A stretch of 64,000 bases of DNA. Origin: Flavobacterium sp. Lineage in GTDB: Bacteria; Bacteroidota; Bacteroidia; Flavobacteriales; Flavobacteriaceae. The notes under the pieces were generated by a model, which had not been told where the DNA came from, did not search any database, and worked only from the letters and a program-made list of their open reading frames with translations. Position numbers and translations under genes: made by a program. Shown piece after piece: positions 26,757-35,671 of this stretch; the stretch's first letter is position 1, and each line of letters opens with the position of its first letter. The stretch spans positions 124,001-188,000 of the forward strand of contig NZ_JAGIAV010000002.1 of NCBI RefSeq assembly GCF_017744675.1, read 5' to 3'.

Positions 26757-28019
26757 TTATTCTTTACCACTTTCCCATTGTCCCACAACAGAAGTCGCTA
26801 ATGCATTTCCTAATACATTGGTTGCGCTTCTAAACATATCGCAGAAGTGATCAATTGGAAGAATTAATGCAATTCCTTCAATCGGAATATCAAACATACC
26901 ACAAGTAGCGGCAACAACTACCAAACTTGCACGAGGCACACCTGCAATTCCTTTACTAGTAAGCATTAAAACTAAAAGCATTGCCATTTGCGAACCCAAA
27001 TCTAAATGCACATTATAAAACTGAGCGATAAAGATACTTGCAAAAGTCATATACATCATACTTCCGTCAAGGTTAAACGAATATCCAAGCGGCAGCATAA
27101 AAGAAACAATTTTATCCTTTACTCCAAAGGCTTCCAATTCTTCAGTCAATTTAGGAAATACAGCTTCACTGCTTGTTGTTCCAAATGCAATTGCTAAAGG
27201 GCCTGTAATGCGTCTTAACAATTCAGTCATTCTTCCTTTAAGGAAAATATATCCAATAAGAATTAAAATTGCCCAAAGCGTACTGATACCAATTAAAAAC
27301 GAACCGAAGAATTTAAAGTAAGTAATAACCAATTCTTCTGCATCACGTATAGCAAACACACCTGCAATGGCTCCAAAAACTCCAATTGGAGCAAACTTCA
27401 TTACATAGTTCACCATTTTAAGCACAATATGCGATAATTTATCAAAAGCACCTATGATTGGCTTTACCGTTTCGCCTAAAGAAGCTGCTGCTAATCCGAA
27501 GAAAATAGAAAAAACTACAATCTGAAGAATCTCATTAGTTGCCATTGCTTCGACAATACTTTTTGGCACAATATGTTCAACAAAATTGTCAAAAGACAGA
27601 TTTTGTGTTTTACCTGTAACTTCAGAAGCCGCCGCCATGTCTACGTGTTCTAATTTTAAACCAACACCTGGCTGCAAAACATTCACGTAAAACAATCCGA
27701 TTAAAAGAGAAATAAATGAAGCGGTAAAAAACCATCCAATAGCTTTTCCTCCAATTCTTCCAACGGTTTTAATATCTCCTAATTTTGCAATTCCCACAAC
27801 CAAAGTGGTAAAAACTAACGGAGAAATAATCATTTGCACCAAACGAATGAAGATGGTCGCCAGCATTTTAATTTTACTGCTAAATGCCTGCGCTGCTTCG
27901 GGCGAAATGGAATTGTGCAATATAATTCCTAAAATGGCTCCAAGAACCATCGCAATTATAATTTGACCCGTTAATCCCGAAAGAAATGATTGTTTTTTAG
28001 TTTCTGTAACTTCTTGCAT
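26757..28019 (-). CDS. dicarboxylate/amino acid:cation symporter (SDF/DAACS family)
   Basis: Inner-membrane Na+ or H+ coupled uptake of glutamate, aspartate or C4-dicarboxylates. The 420-residue protein has the GltPh-like arrangement: eight helices plus two hairpins, with the Ser-rich FGTTSSEAVFP (HP1), NLDGSMMYM (TM7) and LTSKGIAGVPRASL (HP2) signature. The substrate cannot be fixed from sequence; an NLDG motif with GVPRAS occurs in both glutamate and dicarboxylate carriers. It begins 52 bp after aroC on the same strand, so read-through from aroC is possible, but the functions are unrelated. Confidence 0.88.
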   Translation of the reverse strand: MQEVTETKKQSFLSGLTGQIIIAMVLGAILGIILHNSISPEAAQAFSSKIKMLATIFIRLVQMIISPLVFTTLVVGIAKLGDIKTVGRIGGKAIGWFFTASFISLLIGLFYVNVLQPGVGLKLEHVDMAAASEVTGKTQNLSFDNFVEHIVPKSIVEAMATNEILQIVVFSIFFGLAAASLGETVKPIIGAFDKLSHIVLKMVNYVMKFAPIGVFGAIAGVFAIRDAEELVITYFKFFGSFLIGISTLWAILILIGYIFLKGRMTELLRRITGPLAIAFGTTSSEAVFPKLTEELEAFGVKDKIVSFMLPLGYSFNLDGSMMYMTFASIFIAQFYNVHLDLGSQMAMLLVLMLTSKGIAGVPRASLVVVAATCGMFDIPIEGIALILPIDHFCDMFRSATNVLGNALATSVVGQWESGKE

Positions 28020-28071
28020 TAAATTATTTTTTAATTATTAAAATATAAGACCCTCACTGTCTTACCTTTTA

Positions 28072-29130
28072 TTAATATGTTTTGTTGATCAAATAAAAAT
28101 CAGCCAAAACAATTGCTGCCATCGCTTCTACGATTGGCACTGCGCGAGGCACTACACACGGATCATGACGTCCTTTTCCTGTCATTGGTGTAATGTTTCC
28201 TTTATTATCTAAAGAATCTTGAGTCTGCATAATAGTTGCAACAGGCTTAAACGCCACTCTGAAATAAATATCCATTCCGTTGCTTATACCACCTTGAATT
28301 CCTCCAGAAAGATTTGTTTTTGTAGTTCCGTCAGGATTGTATAAATCGTTGTGCTCGCTTCCTTTCATTTCAGATCCAGAAAAACCGCTTCCGTATTCAA
28401 AACCTTTTACAGCATTTATAGAAAGCATTGCTTTTCCTAATTCGGCATGAAGTTTATCAAATACAGGCTCCCCTAAACCAACAGGAACGTTCTGAATTAC
28501 ACAAGTTACAACACCTCCAACAGTGTCTCCTTGTTTACGGATGTCACGAATATATTCTTCCATAATCGCAGCAGATTTCTCATCTGGACAACGAACAGGG
28601 TTGCTTTCGATTTTAGAAAAATCCAATTCTTGATAAGGTGTATCTAAATGAATTGGACCAACAGAAGAAACATAAGCATTGATTTTAATTTCAGGCAACA
28701 TTTGCTTTGCAATTGCTCCTGCTACTACTCTGCTTGCCGTTTCTCGAGCAGAACTTCTTCCGCCACCGCGATAATCACGAAAACCATATTTCTGATCGTA
28801 AACATAATCAGCATGGCTTGGTCTGTAATTGTCTTTTATATGAGAGTAATCGTCTGATTTCTGATTGGTATTTGGAATAATGAAACCAATTGGAGTTCCA
28901 GTTGTTTTTCCTTCAAATATTCCTGATAAGAATTGAACGCTGTCTGGTTCTTTTCTTTGGGTAACAATTGCCGACTGACCTGGCTTTCTTCTTGCCATAT
29001 CTACTTCAATTGCTTCAAAATCTAATTGTATTCCTGGAGGACAACCGTCAATAATGCCGCCTAATGCTTCACCGTGAGATTCTCCAAATGTAGTTACTTT
29101 ATATAGTGTGCCGAAGCTGTTTCCTGCCAT
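28072..29130 (-). CDS. aroC: chorismate synthase
   Basis: Last step of the shikimate pathway: EPSP to chorismate, using reduced FMN. The 352-residue length is standard. The three family signatures are present: [18 protein letters not shown] near the N-terminus (14-31), [27 protein letters not shown] stretch near 116-137 (here with VVAGAIAK), and [17 protein letters not shown] near the C-terminus. The ATG at 29130 gives the usual MAGNSFG start. A TACATTTG box at 29154-29147 (minus strand) lies 17 bp upstream. Confidence 0.97.
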   Translation of the reverse strand: MAGNSFGTLYKVTTFGESHGEALGGIIDGCPPGIQLDFEAIEVDMARRKPGQSAIVTQRKEPDSVQFLSGIFEGKTTGTPIGFIIPNTNQKSDDYSHIKDNYRPSHADYVYDQKYGFRDYRGGGRSSARETASRVVAGAIAKQMLPEIKINAYVSSVGPIHLDTPYQELDFSKIESNPVRCPDEKSAAIMEEYIRDIRKQGDTVGGVVTCVIQNVPVGLGEPVFDKLHAELGKAMLSINAVKGFEYGSGFSGSEMKGSEHNDLYNPDGTTKTNLSGGIQGGISNGMDIYFRVAFKPVATIMQTQDSLDNKGNITPMTGKGRHDPCVVPRAVPIVEAMAAIVLADFYLINKTY

Positions 29131-29146
29131 TGTGTTTTGTTTTGAG

Positions 29147-29154
29147 CAAATGTA
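29147..29154 (-). promoter_or_regulatory. -7 box of aroC
   Basis: TACATTTG on the minus strand, exact TAnnTTTG match; implies a very short leader. The -33 box is weak. Confidence 0.45.
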
Positions 29155-29318
29155 AGTTTTATGAATTAAATTAAAAAATTTAAAACTGGTATTATTAACG
29201 AAACATTAAATGGGATAAAAATCACAATTTGGTAAAATTAATCTCTTTTTCGTAACCTTTTAATAAAATCAAATTTCACAAACTTTCTTTCATTTGTAAA
29301 ACTTCAAATCAAGAAAAA

Positions 29319-30140
29319 TTGAAAAAAAGAAACGTCGAATTGGTTATTCTTTCTGATGTCCATTTAGGAACTTACGGAAGTCACGCAAAAGAATTAAACA
29401 ACTATCTTTCAAGCATTAAACCCAAAACTTTAGTCTTAAATGGTGATATCATTGATGCTTGGCAGTTTCGTAAATCGTATTTTCCAAAAGCACATTTACG
29501 AGTTATTCAGCGCATTATCGGGATGGCTTCTAAAGGAACAAAAGTGTATTATATTACTGGAAATCACGACGAGATACTTCGAAAATTCAGTGATATGAAT
29601 ATGGGAAATTTTGCTCTGGTTGATAAATTAGTTCTAGAATTAGACGATAAAAAAGCCTGGATTTTTCACGGAGATGTTTTTGATGCTTCAGTCCAGCATT
29701 CAAAATGGATTGCAAAATTGGGAGGATTAGGGTATGATTATTTAATTCTAATTAATCGATTTGCAAATTGGTGTTTAGGAAAACTTGGCCGCGAACCTTA
29801 TTCTTTTTCTAAAAAAATAAAGGCAAGCGTTAAAAAGGCCGTTAAATTTATCTCCGATTTTGAAACCACAGCAACCGATCTGGCTATTGAAAAAAACTAC
29901 GATTACGTAATCTGCGGACATATTCATGAACCAAAAATCATAACAAAAGAGAATAAACATGGTTCTACCTTATATCTCAATTCTGGTGATTGGGTAGAAA
30001 ATCTAACTGCACTTGAATACCACAAAAAACGCTGGAAACTATTTTCTTACAAAGCCAGTAATTTTGTAGAAGAAGAAAATTTATTAGAAATGGAAGATGT
30101 TCTCACTTCGCAGCTCATTTCATCCATAATCCTCAAATAA
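29319..30140 (+). CDS. calcineurin-like metallophosphatase, LpxH-like
   Basis: A 273-residue phosphoesterase. Motifs for the dinuclear metal site: SDVHLGTYG (12-20), NGDIIDAW (about 41-48), GNHDEILRK (about 81-89), HGDVFDAS and CGHIHEPK. The layout matches the UDP-2,3-diacylglucosamine hydrolase (LpxH-like) group of Bacteroidota, which would place it in lipid A synthesis, but related phosphatases of unknown substrate look alike. The start is taken as the TTG at 29319; there is no ATG near the N-terminal strand. Monocistronic. Confidence 0.78.
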   Translation: MKKRNVELVILSDVHLGTYGSHAKELNNYLSSIKPKTLVLNGDIIDAWQFRKSYFPKAHLRVIQRIIGMASKGTKVYYITGNHDEILRKFSDMNMGNFALVDKLVLELDDKKAWIFHGDVFDASVQHSKWIAKLGGLGYDYLILINRFANWCLGKLGREPYSFSKKIKASVKKAVKFISDFETTATDLAIEKNYDYVICGHIHEPKIITKENKHGSTLYLNSGDWVENLTALEYHKKRWKLFSYKASNFVEEENLLEMEDVLTSQLISSIILK

Positions 30141-30248
30141 ACCCCTCAGAAGCAGGTTTTTAAGAATTTTAACGCTCGAAATTTCAGAAAATGTAAATTA
30201 TGTAACAATTTTCAAAAATATTATACGTTTTGTATCCAACTGTAATAA

Positions 30249-30256
30249 TACATTTG
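30249..30256 (+). promoter_or_regulatory. -7 box upstream of the small beta-barrel gene
   Basis: TACATTTG, exact TAnnTTTG match, 24 bp before the ATG. A TTTTG lies 16 bp upstream of it, a slightly short spacing. Confidence 0.5.
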
Positions 30257-30279
30257 AAAAAAAATTAATAACCATTTTT

Positions 30280-30777
30280 ATGAAAAAGATTCTTTTATCT
30301 GCCATTATGCTTCTTGGTTTAGCATTTACGGCTCAATCGCAAGAAATTTCGAAAAACGCTTTAGGATTACGTCTGGGAGACAATAACGGATTTGGGGGTG
30401 AAATATCGTACCAACTAGGATTAAATCAAAAAAACAGACTTGAATTCGATTTAGGCTGGAGAAACAGTAGTGATGTAGACGCAATAAAAGGCGTTGCTCT
30501 TTACCAATGGGTTTGGAACATCGATGGAGGTTTTAACTGGTATGCTGGTGTCGGAGGTGGACTAGCTGCTTGGGATCACGATTACTACAGTAACAACTAT
30601 AGATACAAAGATAGCGGAACTTATGTTTTTGCTGCAGGAGATATCGGTATTGAATATAGATTTAAAGAAGTGCCAATTACTCTATCATTAGACGCAAGAC
30701 CAGAAATTGGCTCTGGATATTATGATGATGACAATTTTGGATTTGACGTTGGTTTTGGTGTTAAATTCAGATTCTAA
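30280..30777 (+). CDS. small outer-membrane beta-barrel protein
   Basis: A 165-residue exported protein. Signal peptide MKKILLSAIMLLGLAFTAQSQ, then alternating hydrophobic strands with aromatic girdle residues, consistent with an eight-stranded barrel of the OmpA/OmpW size class. It ends VGFGVKFRF with a terminal Phe, the BAM signal. Glycine- and aspartate-rich turns (DYYSNNYRYKDS, YYDDDN) suggest exposed loops. The exact family and role are not recognised. Single-gene unit with promoter and terminator. Confidence 0.75.
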   Translation: MKKILLSAIMLLGLAFTAQSQEISKNALGLRLGDNNGFGGEISYQLGLNQKNRLEFDLGWRNSSDVDAIKGVALYQWVWNIDGGFNWYAGVGGGLAAWDHDYYSNNYRYKDSGTYVFAAGDIGIEYRFKEVPITLSLDARPEIGSGYYDDDNFGFDVGFGVKFRF

Positions 30778-30805
30778 TTAAAAATAAAAAATAATTGTAA
30801 GAAGA

Positions 30806-30838
30806 AGCCTGTCGTTTAAAAGCGACAGGCTTTTTTTA
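30806..30838 (+). terminator. terminator after the beta-barrel gene
   Basis: GCCTGTCG and CGACAGGC arms (extended by A-T pairs), T7 run, 28 bp past the stop. Confidence 0.85.
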
Positions 30839-30839
30839 T

Positions 30840-30895
30840 GTTTCAAGTTCGATGTTTCACGTTCATGTTTCATGTTCACATCAAACATTTTACAT
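30840..30895. repeat. short tandem repeat of GTTTCA/GTTCA units
   Basis: Degenerate units (GTTTCAAGTTC, GTTTCACGTTC, GTTTCATGTTC) repeated with a period of about 15 bp between convergent genes. Confidence 0.5.
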
Positions 30896-30911
30896 CTCAC
30901 ACTTTAACCAA

Positions 30912-31337
30912 TTACTTAATAATAATTTCTTTTTTAGAATGAATTTTTACTACGGTGTAAGGATATGAAATTACCTGCATGGTCATAGCATCTTTCGCAG
31001 GACTGTTTTCTTTTACCGTAATAATAATGTTCTTATCTGTTTCTTCTACTTTTTCGACATCAATAGAATAACCGCTGGTGTTTTTTTCGCCCATATTCAA
31101 AATCACATAATTGTAGTCCTGAACATCTGGATCTTTCATTTTGTGCGCTAAATGCGGATCGTTTTCAAGCATCTTGATTTCATTTGGCTCAGTTAAAATT
31201 TCGAAAAATTTTATATTTCCACCGCCATCAGACTGTTTTGTTAAAACTTCATACAAAGCTGCATTTGAACTTTCATTTTTTTTCACTCCGCACGAAACCA
31301 TAACAAAAACTGCTAAAACAGATAGTACTTTTTTCAT
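30912..31337 (-). CDS. lipoprotein with PrcB-C-like domain
   Basis: A 141-residue lipoprotein: MKKVLSVLAVFVMVSC with the lipid Cys at 16. The C-terminal half (about 75-141) has NYVILNMGEKNTSGYSIDV and YPYTVVKI, the layout of the PrcB C-terminal domain first described in a Treponema protease complex. No protease gene is adjacent. It lies 15 bp after bshA on the same strand, so the two may share a transcript, though no functional link is obvious. Confidence 0.65.
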   Translation of the reverse strand: MKKVLSVLAVFVMVSCGVKKNESSNAALYEVLTKQSDGGGNIKFFEILTEPNEIKMLENDPHLAHKMKDPDVQDYNYVILNMGEKNTSGYSIDVEKVEETDKNIIITVKENSPAKDAMTMQVISYPYTVVKIHSKKEIIIK

Positions 31338-31352
31338 TTTTATCCTTTTAAA

Positions 31353-32498
31353 TTAGTGCTTTTCATATTTGTAATCATCAATCGCTTTCTGATATAAAGC
31401 TTCATATTTAGGCAGAATGTTCTTGATGTCAAACTTTCTTGCTACTTCTAAAGCATTCGCCTTAAATTGATTTAAAACTGCATCATCTTTTAAAATCTTG
31501 ATTGCATTTTGAGCCATTTCTTCCACATTACCCACATTACTTAAGTAACCCGAAAAACCGTCAAAATTAACTTCAGGCAAGCCTCCAGAATTACTAGAAA
31601 TTACAGGAACACCGCACGCCATTGCTTCTAAAGCTGCCAAACCGAAACTTTCTGTTTCTGAAGGAAGCAAAAACAAATCGGTCATACATAAGATTTTATC
31701 GATCTCATGGCTATTTCCAAAGAAAATAACTTTATCTAAAATGCCTAATTCCTGACATAAAAGTTCTGCTTTTTCTTTTTCAGGACCATCTCCCACCATC
31801 ATCAATTTAGCTGGAATTTCTTTTTGGACACTGTAAAAGATCTTAATAATATCTGGAATACGTTTTACTTTTCTAAAATTACTGATATGTGTAATGATAC
31901 GCTCATTCTCGTTTGCCATTACATAACGATGGCAAGGCGCGCTCGGATCTTTTTTAACTTTATCCAATTCGATAAAATTGGGAATTACTTTGATTTTATT
32001 CTTGATTTTGAATAATTTCAAAGTATCATCTTTTAAACTTTGAGAAACTGAAGTCACATAATCTGATTTATTGATGCTGAATGTTACTGCAGGTTTGTAG
32101 AACGGATGATTTCCAACAAGTGTAATATCGGTTCCGTGAAGTGTTGTAATCATCGGAAGGTTAATGCCTTCATTTTTCAGCATTTGTTTTGCCATGTACC
32201 CTGCATAAGCGTGAGGAATGGCATAATGCACGTGTAGAAGTTCTATTTTATACAATTTAACCATATCGACCAATTTGCTCGATAACGCTAATTCGTAAGG
32301 CTGATAATGAAACAAAGGATATTCCGGAACATTTACTTCGTGATAATGAACATTCGGATTTAAAAGTGCCAATCTAACGGGCTGGCTGTATGTGATAAAA
32401 TGTATTTCGTGTCCTCTTCTGGCTAATTCGAGACCTAACTCTGTGGCTACTACACCACTACCTCCAAAAGTAGGATAACAAACAATTGCTATTTTCAT
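31353..32498 (-). CDS. bshA: N-acetyl-alpha-D-glucosaminyl L-malate synthase
   Basis: First step of bacillithiol synthesis: transfers GlcNAc from UDP-GlcNAc to L-malate. A 381-residue GT4 glycosyltransferase with the BshA-specific start MKIAIVCYPTFGGSGVVATELG, the HVHYAIPHAYAGYMA and TTLHGTDITLVGNHPFY stretches, and the donor-site ESFGLAALEAMACGVPVISS motif near residue 290. These long shared blocks set BshA apart from other GT4 enzymes. bshB and bshC are not in the window. It implies a low-molecular-weight thiol buffer based on bacillithiol. A TATTTTTG box lies at 32534-32527 (minus strand). Confidence 0.93.
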   Translation of the reverse strand: MKIAIVCYPTFGGSGVVATELGLELARRGHEIHFITYSQPVRLALLNPNVHYHEVNVPEYPLFHYQPYELALSSKLVDMVKLYKIELLHVHYAIPHAYAGYMAKQMLKNEGINLPMITTLHGTDITLVGNHPFYKPAVTFSINKSDYVTSVSQSLKDDTLKLFKIKNKIKVIPNFIELDKVKKDPSAPCHRYVMANENERIITHISNFRKVKRIPDIIKIFYSVQKEIPAKLMMVGDGPEKEKAELLCQELGILDKVIFFGNSHEIDKILCMTDLFLLPSETESFGLAALEAMACGVPVISSNSGGLPEVNFDGFSGYLSNVGNVEEMAQNAIKILKDDAVLNQFKANALEVARKFDIKNILPKYEALYQKAIDDYKYEKH

Positions 32499-32620
32499 GG
32501 ATTAAATTTAATTCTACGAAAATACTCAAAAATAGCGTTTCATCAGGCTTTTAAATTGTTAGATTTTTGACAAAATTAGATTAATTCTAGTTAATAACTA
32601 TTTTCAGAAAAAGCAGCTTT

Positions 32621-32713
32621 TTCCAACTTTCTCAAAGTTGGAAACTTTGACAAAGTTTAACAACAAACATTAATACTAATAAACCTGACAGGTTTTTAAA
32701 ACCTGTCAGGTTT
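32621..32713. repeat. cluster of three palindromes
   Basis: TTCCAACTTT/AAAGTTGGAA (32621-32643, loop CTC), AAACTTT/AAAGTTT (32642-32658, loop GAC) and a 33-bp palindrome with 16-bp perfect arms AAACCTGACAGGTTTT (32681-32713). Each arm of the last is itself a palindrome around CCTGACAGG. Confidence 0.75.
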
Positions 32714-32750
32714 CCGACTTCAAACTTGAAACCTAAAACTTTAAACAACA

Positions 32751-32786
32751 AAAAAAAGGCACAAAACTTAAAATTTCATGCCTTTT
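32751..32786 (-). terminator. terminator of the 160-aa conserved gene
   Basis: AAAAGGCA and TGCCTTTT arms with a 17-nt loop; long T-run on the minus strand. Confidence 0.6.
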
Positions 32787-32810
32787 AATTATTTTATAAT
32801 AAATTCTTTC

Positions 32811-33293
32811 TTAGAAGAATCTGCTGTGCCAACTGTCGGCTGCAGGAACTTCCCAAGATTCATTAAACTCTTCTATATTGTTAACTAGATTATTAAAAAC
32901 AATCGTATTCTCAGAAACCGATTTATCTTTAACCATCTTTTTAAAATCAATTAATGGTTTGTGAGCAATGTGTTCTCCATGTTTAAAAGTAACGTTCATT
33001 TTATCTAATAAATCAACGTCATATTTCTTTTCTAATCCTTGGATAAATTCAACAGAACTATCAATAGAACATCCTGTAGCAGCTTGCACTTCTTGGTTTA
33101 CCGCTAAAATGATGAATCGATTGTATTTCAATAAAAACGAAGCTTCAAGACTTGTGCCATGTGCAGCCCATTGTTCTACAAAAGCTTTCAAATCTGTTTC
33201 TATTTCAGAAAACTCTTCCTCAGAAAATTTTCTGTTCGATTGGTAAATCCAAACTCGAGATTCACCTGGTAAATTTTCAAAAGGTATATACAT
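32811..33293 (-). CDS. conserved Bacteroidota protein of unknown function
   Basis: A 160-residue cytoplasmic protein without signal or membrane segment. It begins MYIPFENLPGESRVWIYQS and carries a central GCSIDSSVEF with a conserved-looking Cys, and ends DSWHSRFF. Relatives in Flavobacteriia are often called ABC transporter ATPases, but there is no Walker A or signature motif here, so I reject that name. Function unknown. Flanked by repeat-rich DNA on both sides; the next upstream gene on the strand is the Fe-S protein. Confidence 0.78.
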   Translation of the reverse strand: MYIPFENLPGESRVWIYQSNRKFSEEEFSEIETDLKAFVEQWAAHGTSLEASFLLKYNRFIILAVNQEVQAATGCSIDSSVEFIQGLEKKYDVDLLDKMNVTFKHGEHIAHKPLIDFKKMVKDKSVSENTIVFNNLVNNIEEFNESWEVPAADSWHSRFF

Positions 33294-33318
33294 TTTTTAA
33301 TTTTTTGTTTGTTTTTTG

Positions 33319-33393
33319 TTTCAGGTTTCAAGTTTCAAGTTTCAAGTTTGAAAAAAACTTAGCTTCTCAGAACCTTAGTATCTCAGGACCTTA
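33319..33393. repeat. two adjacent short tandem arrays (TTTCAAG and CTTAG types)
   Basis: 33319-33350: 7-bp units TTTCAGG, TTTCAAG (three times), TTTGAA. 33358-33393: 16-bp units CTTAGCTTCTCAGAAC, CTTAGTATCTCAGGAC and a partial third. The latter matches the array at 15441-15487. Confidence 0.65.
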
Positions 33394-33399
33394 AAAAAA

Positions 33400-34191
33400 T
33401 TATAGATCCTGCGCATTCGCGATAAGCTCAGCAATATCTAGAACTTTAACCTGACCTTCTTTTTCTTTATTTTTAATTCCGTCAGTCAACATTGTATTAC
33501 AGAATGGGCAACCGGCTGCAATAATATCTGGCTGAGTTTCTAATGCATCTTCTGTACGAAGAACGTTAACTTCTTTGTTTCCAGGTTCTGCATCTTTAAA
33601 CATTTGTGCTCCACCTGCTCCGCAGCATAATCCGTTTGCTTTAGAACGTTTCATTTCAACTAATTCAACGTCTAATTTTTGAATTAAATCTCTTGGCGCT
33701 TCATAAACTTTATTCGCTCTTCCTAGATAACAAGGATCATGGAAAGTGATTTTTTTTCCTTTATATTGTCCGCCTTCTACAGTCAGTCTTCCATCATCAA
33801 TTAATGATTTTAAAAATTCTGTATGATGAATAACCTCATAATTACCTCCTAATTCTGGGTATTCATTTTTTAAAGTATTAAAACAGTGCGGACAAGCTGT
33901 AACAATTTTTTTAGCTTCATAAGCATTCAAAACCTCGATATTCATCATGGCTTGCATTTGAAACAAAAATTCATTTCCAGCTCTTTTTGCAGGATCACCA
34001 GTACAACTCTCTTCTGTACCTAAAACTGCAAAAGAAACATTCGTACGATTTAGAATTCGCACAAATGCTTTAGTAATTTTTTTTGCTCTATCATCAAAAC
34101 TTCCTGCGCAACCTACCCAAAACAAAACCTCTGGCTGTTTTCCTTCGGCAAGCATTTCTGCCATTGTTGGTACTACTAAATTTTCTGACAT
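33400..34191 (-). CDS. CCG-domain Fe-S oxidoreductase (HdrB-like subunit)
   Basis: A 263-residue cytoplasmic protein with two cysteine-rich CCG domains: first WVGCAGSFDDR with CPHC near residue 106, then the HDPCYLGR, CCGAGG (about 195) and CPFC set. Such domains bind non-cubane 4Fe-4S clusters in HdrB/HdrD, GlpC and LutA. The ATG at 34191 is used; a GTG three codons earlier is possible. Its partner is the membrane ferredoxin protein just upstream on the same strand, 136 bp away. The pair would form an Hdr-like menaquinone-linked oxidoreductase; the electron donor (for example ETF) is inferred. Confidence 0.85.
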   Translation of the reverse strand: MSENLVVPTMAEMLAEGKQPEVLFWVGCAGSFDDRAKKITKAFVRILNRTNVSFAVLGTEESCTGDPAKRAGNEFLFQMQAMMNIEVLNAYEAKKIVTACPHCFNTLKNEYPELGGNYEVIHHTEFLKSLIDDGRLTVEGGQYKGKKITFHDPCYLGRANKVYEAPRDLIQKLDVELVEMKRSKANGLCCGAGGAQMFKDAEPGNKEVNVLRTEDALETQPDIIAAGCPFCNTMLTDGIKNKEKEGQVKVLDIAELIANAQDL

Positions 34192-34202
34192 CTCTCTCAC
34201 TT

Positions 34203-34321
34203 TTGTTTAATCGGTTAATCGTGAAATTGTTTAATCGCTACAAGCAAATTGACAATTCTACAAAAACCGAAATATTATTTTAAAATCGATTAAACGGTTA
34301 AACAACTAACCGATTAAACAA
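34203..34321. repeat. nested inverted repeat between the two Fe-S genes
   Basis: Outer arms TTGTTTAATCGGTTA (34203-34217) and TAACCGATTAAACAA (34307-34321), perfect over 15 bp. Inner arms GTTTAATCG (34229-34237) and CGATTAAAC (34287-34295). All are built from GTTTAATCG-like units. Confidence 0.75.
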
Positions 34322-34327
34322 TAAATA

Positions 34328-35665
34328 TTAATTCTCGTTTTTCCAATTTAAACGGTCTTGCTGACTGTACTGCCAAGGTGCACCGTTATTTTCAATATTA
34401 GTCATCATGGCATTTAACGACATTGGAGCAGCACTTTGTTCCATAACCAAATAACGACGCATGTCCATAATAATAGACAACGGACTAATATTTACAGGAC
34501 ATTCTTCAACACAAGCGTTACAAGAAGTACATGCCCACAATTCTTCTGGAGTAATATAATCGTTTAAAAGTGTTTTATTATCTGGAATAAAAACACCTTT
34601 GTTAGCATCGATATTTTTACCCACTTCTGTCAAACGATCTCTTGTATCCATCATAATTTTACGTGGAGACAATTTTTTACCCGTTTGATTTGCTGGACAA
34701 GAAGAAGTACAACGTCCGCATTCTGTACAGGTATAAGCGTTTAATAACTGAACCCAATTTAAGTCCTGAACATCACTTGCACCAAATTTAGCTGGATGTG
34801 CATTCTCATCTGCCGGCACAGCCGCAAACGGATCTGCATTTGGATCCATCATTAATTTCACCTCTTTTGTAACCGAAGCTAAATTATCAAACTGTCCTTC
34901 TGGTTTTAAGTTTGCAAAATACGTATTTGGGAAAGCCAAAAGAATATGCAAGTGTTTTGAGAAGTACAAATAGTTCATAAAAACTAAAATACCGACAATA
35001 TGCAACCACCAGAAAACTTCAAACAATAATCCGACAACTTCATTAGAAGTTCCATTAAAAATTGGCGCAATAAACTGGCTTATCGGGTAACTTCCTGCTT
35101 TATGAAAATGAGAATATCCTCCTGGAACATTCTGCAAATGCAAATCTGAAGCATTCATCAATAAAAACAGAATCATTAAAACTGTTTCAAAGTAAAGGAT
35201 GTAATTGGCATCACTTTTAGGAAATCCTGTCAAATCGTTACTTACAAAACGTTTTAAACGAATTACATTTCTTCTAATCCAAAAAGTAACTACTGCAATA
35301 ATTACAAGTATCGCCAATATTTCAAATGAAGCAATTAAAACATCATAAACTACACCCAAATAAGGTGCAAAACCTCTATGTGTTCCAAAAAGTCCATCAA
35401 TAATGATTTCTAATAATTCGATATTAATTATTATAAAACCAACATACACAAAAATATGAAGGATTCCTGCAACAGGGCGTCTCACCATTTTTGACTGCCC
35501 TAAAGCAATCAATGCCATGTTTTTCCAACGAGCTTTAGGATTATCTTTTCGATCTACATCGACTCCCAAATTAATATTTCGGATGATTTTTTTTACGCTC
35601 GCTGCAAAAAAACCGAAACCTACTATAAGAAGTACTGCGAATAAAATATTATCTAAATAACTCAT
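34328..35665 (-). CDS. membrane-bound ferredoxin-type oxidoreductase (HdrC/NarI-like)
   Basis: A 445-residue fusion: a five- to six-helix membrane part (helices about 5-22, 66-88, 107-130, 155-170, 210-235) resembling cytochrome b subunits of the NarI type, then a cytoplasmic domain with two 4Fe-4S clusters, CTECGRCTSSCPANQ (about 315) and CTSCNACVEECPVN (about 379). His residues in the helices (RPVAGILHIFVY, WWLHIVG) can ligate haem. It passes electrons between the CCG-domain partner and the menaquinone pool. Upstream of the partner gene and 6 bp after the MCE gene, so the three are probably one operon. Confidence 0.86.
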   Translation of the reverse strand: MSYLDNILFAVLLIVGFGFFAASVKKIIRNINLGVDVDRKDNPKARWKNMALIALGQSKMVRRPVAGILHIFVYVGFIIINIELLEIIIDGLFGTHRGFAPYLGVVYDVLIASFEILAILVIIAVVTFWIRRNVIRLKRFVSNDLTGFPKSDANYILYFETVLMILFLLMNASDLHLQNVPGGYSHFHKAGSYPISQFIAPIFNGTSNEVVGLLFEVFWWLHIVGILVFMNYLYFSKHLHILLAFPNTYFANLKPEGQFDNLASVTKEVKLMMDPNADPFAAVPADENAHPAKFGASDVQDLNWVQLLNAYTCTECGRCTSSCPANQTGKKLSPRKIMMDTRDRLTEVGKNIDANKGVFIPDNKTLLNDYITPEELWACTSCNACVEECPVNISPLSIIMDMRRYLVMEQSAAPMSLNAMMTNIENNGAPWQYSQQDRLNWKNEN

Positions 35666-35671
35666 TTATAA

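Noticed and set aside
32811..33293. ABC transporter ATPase name often given to this family
   Set aside because: No Walker A, Walker B or signature motif in the 160 residues.
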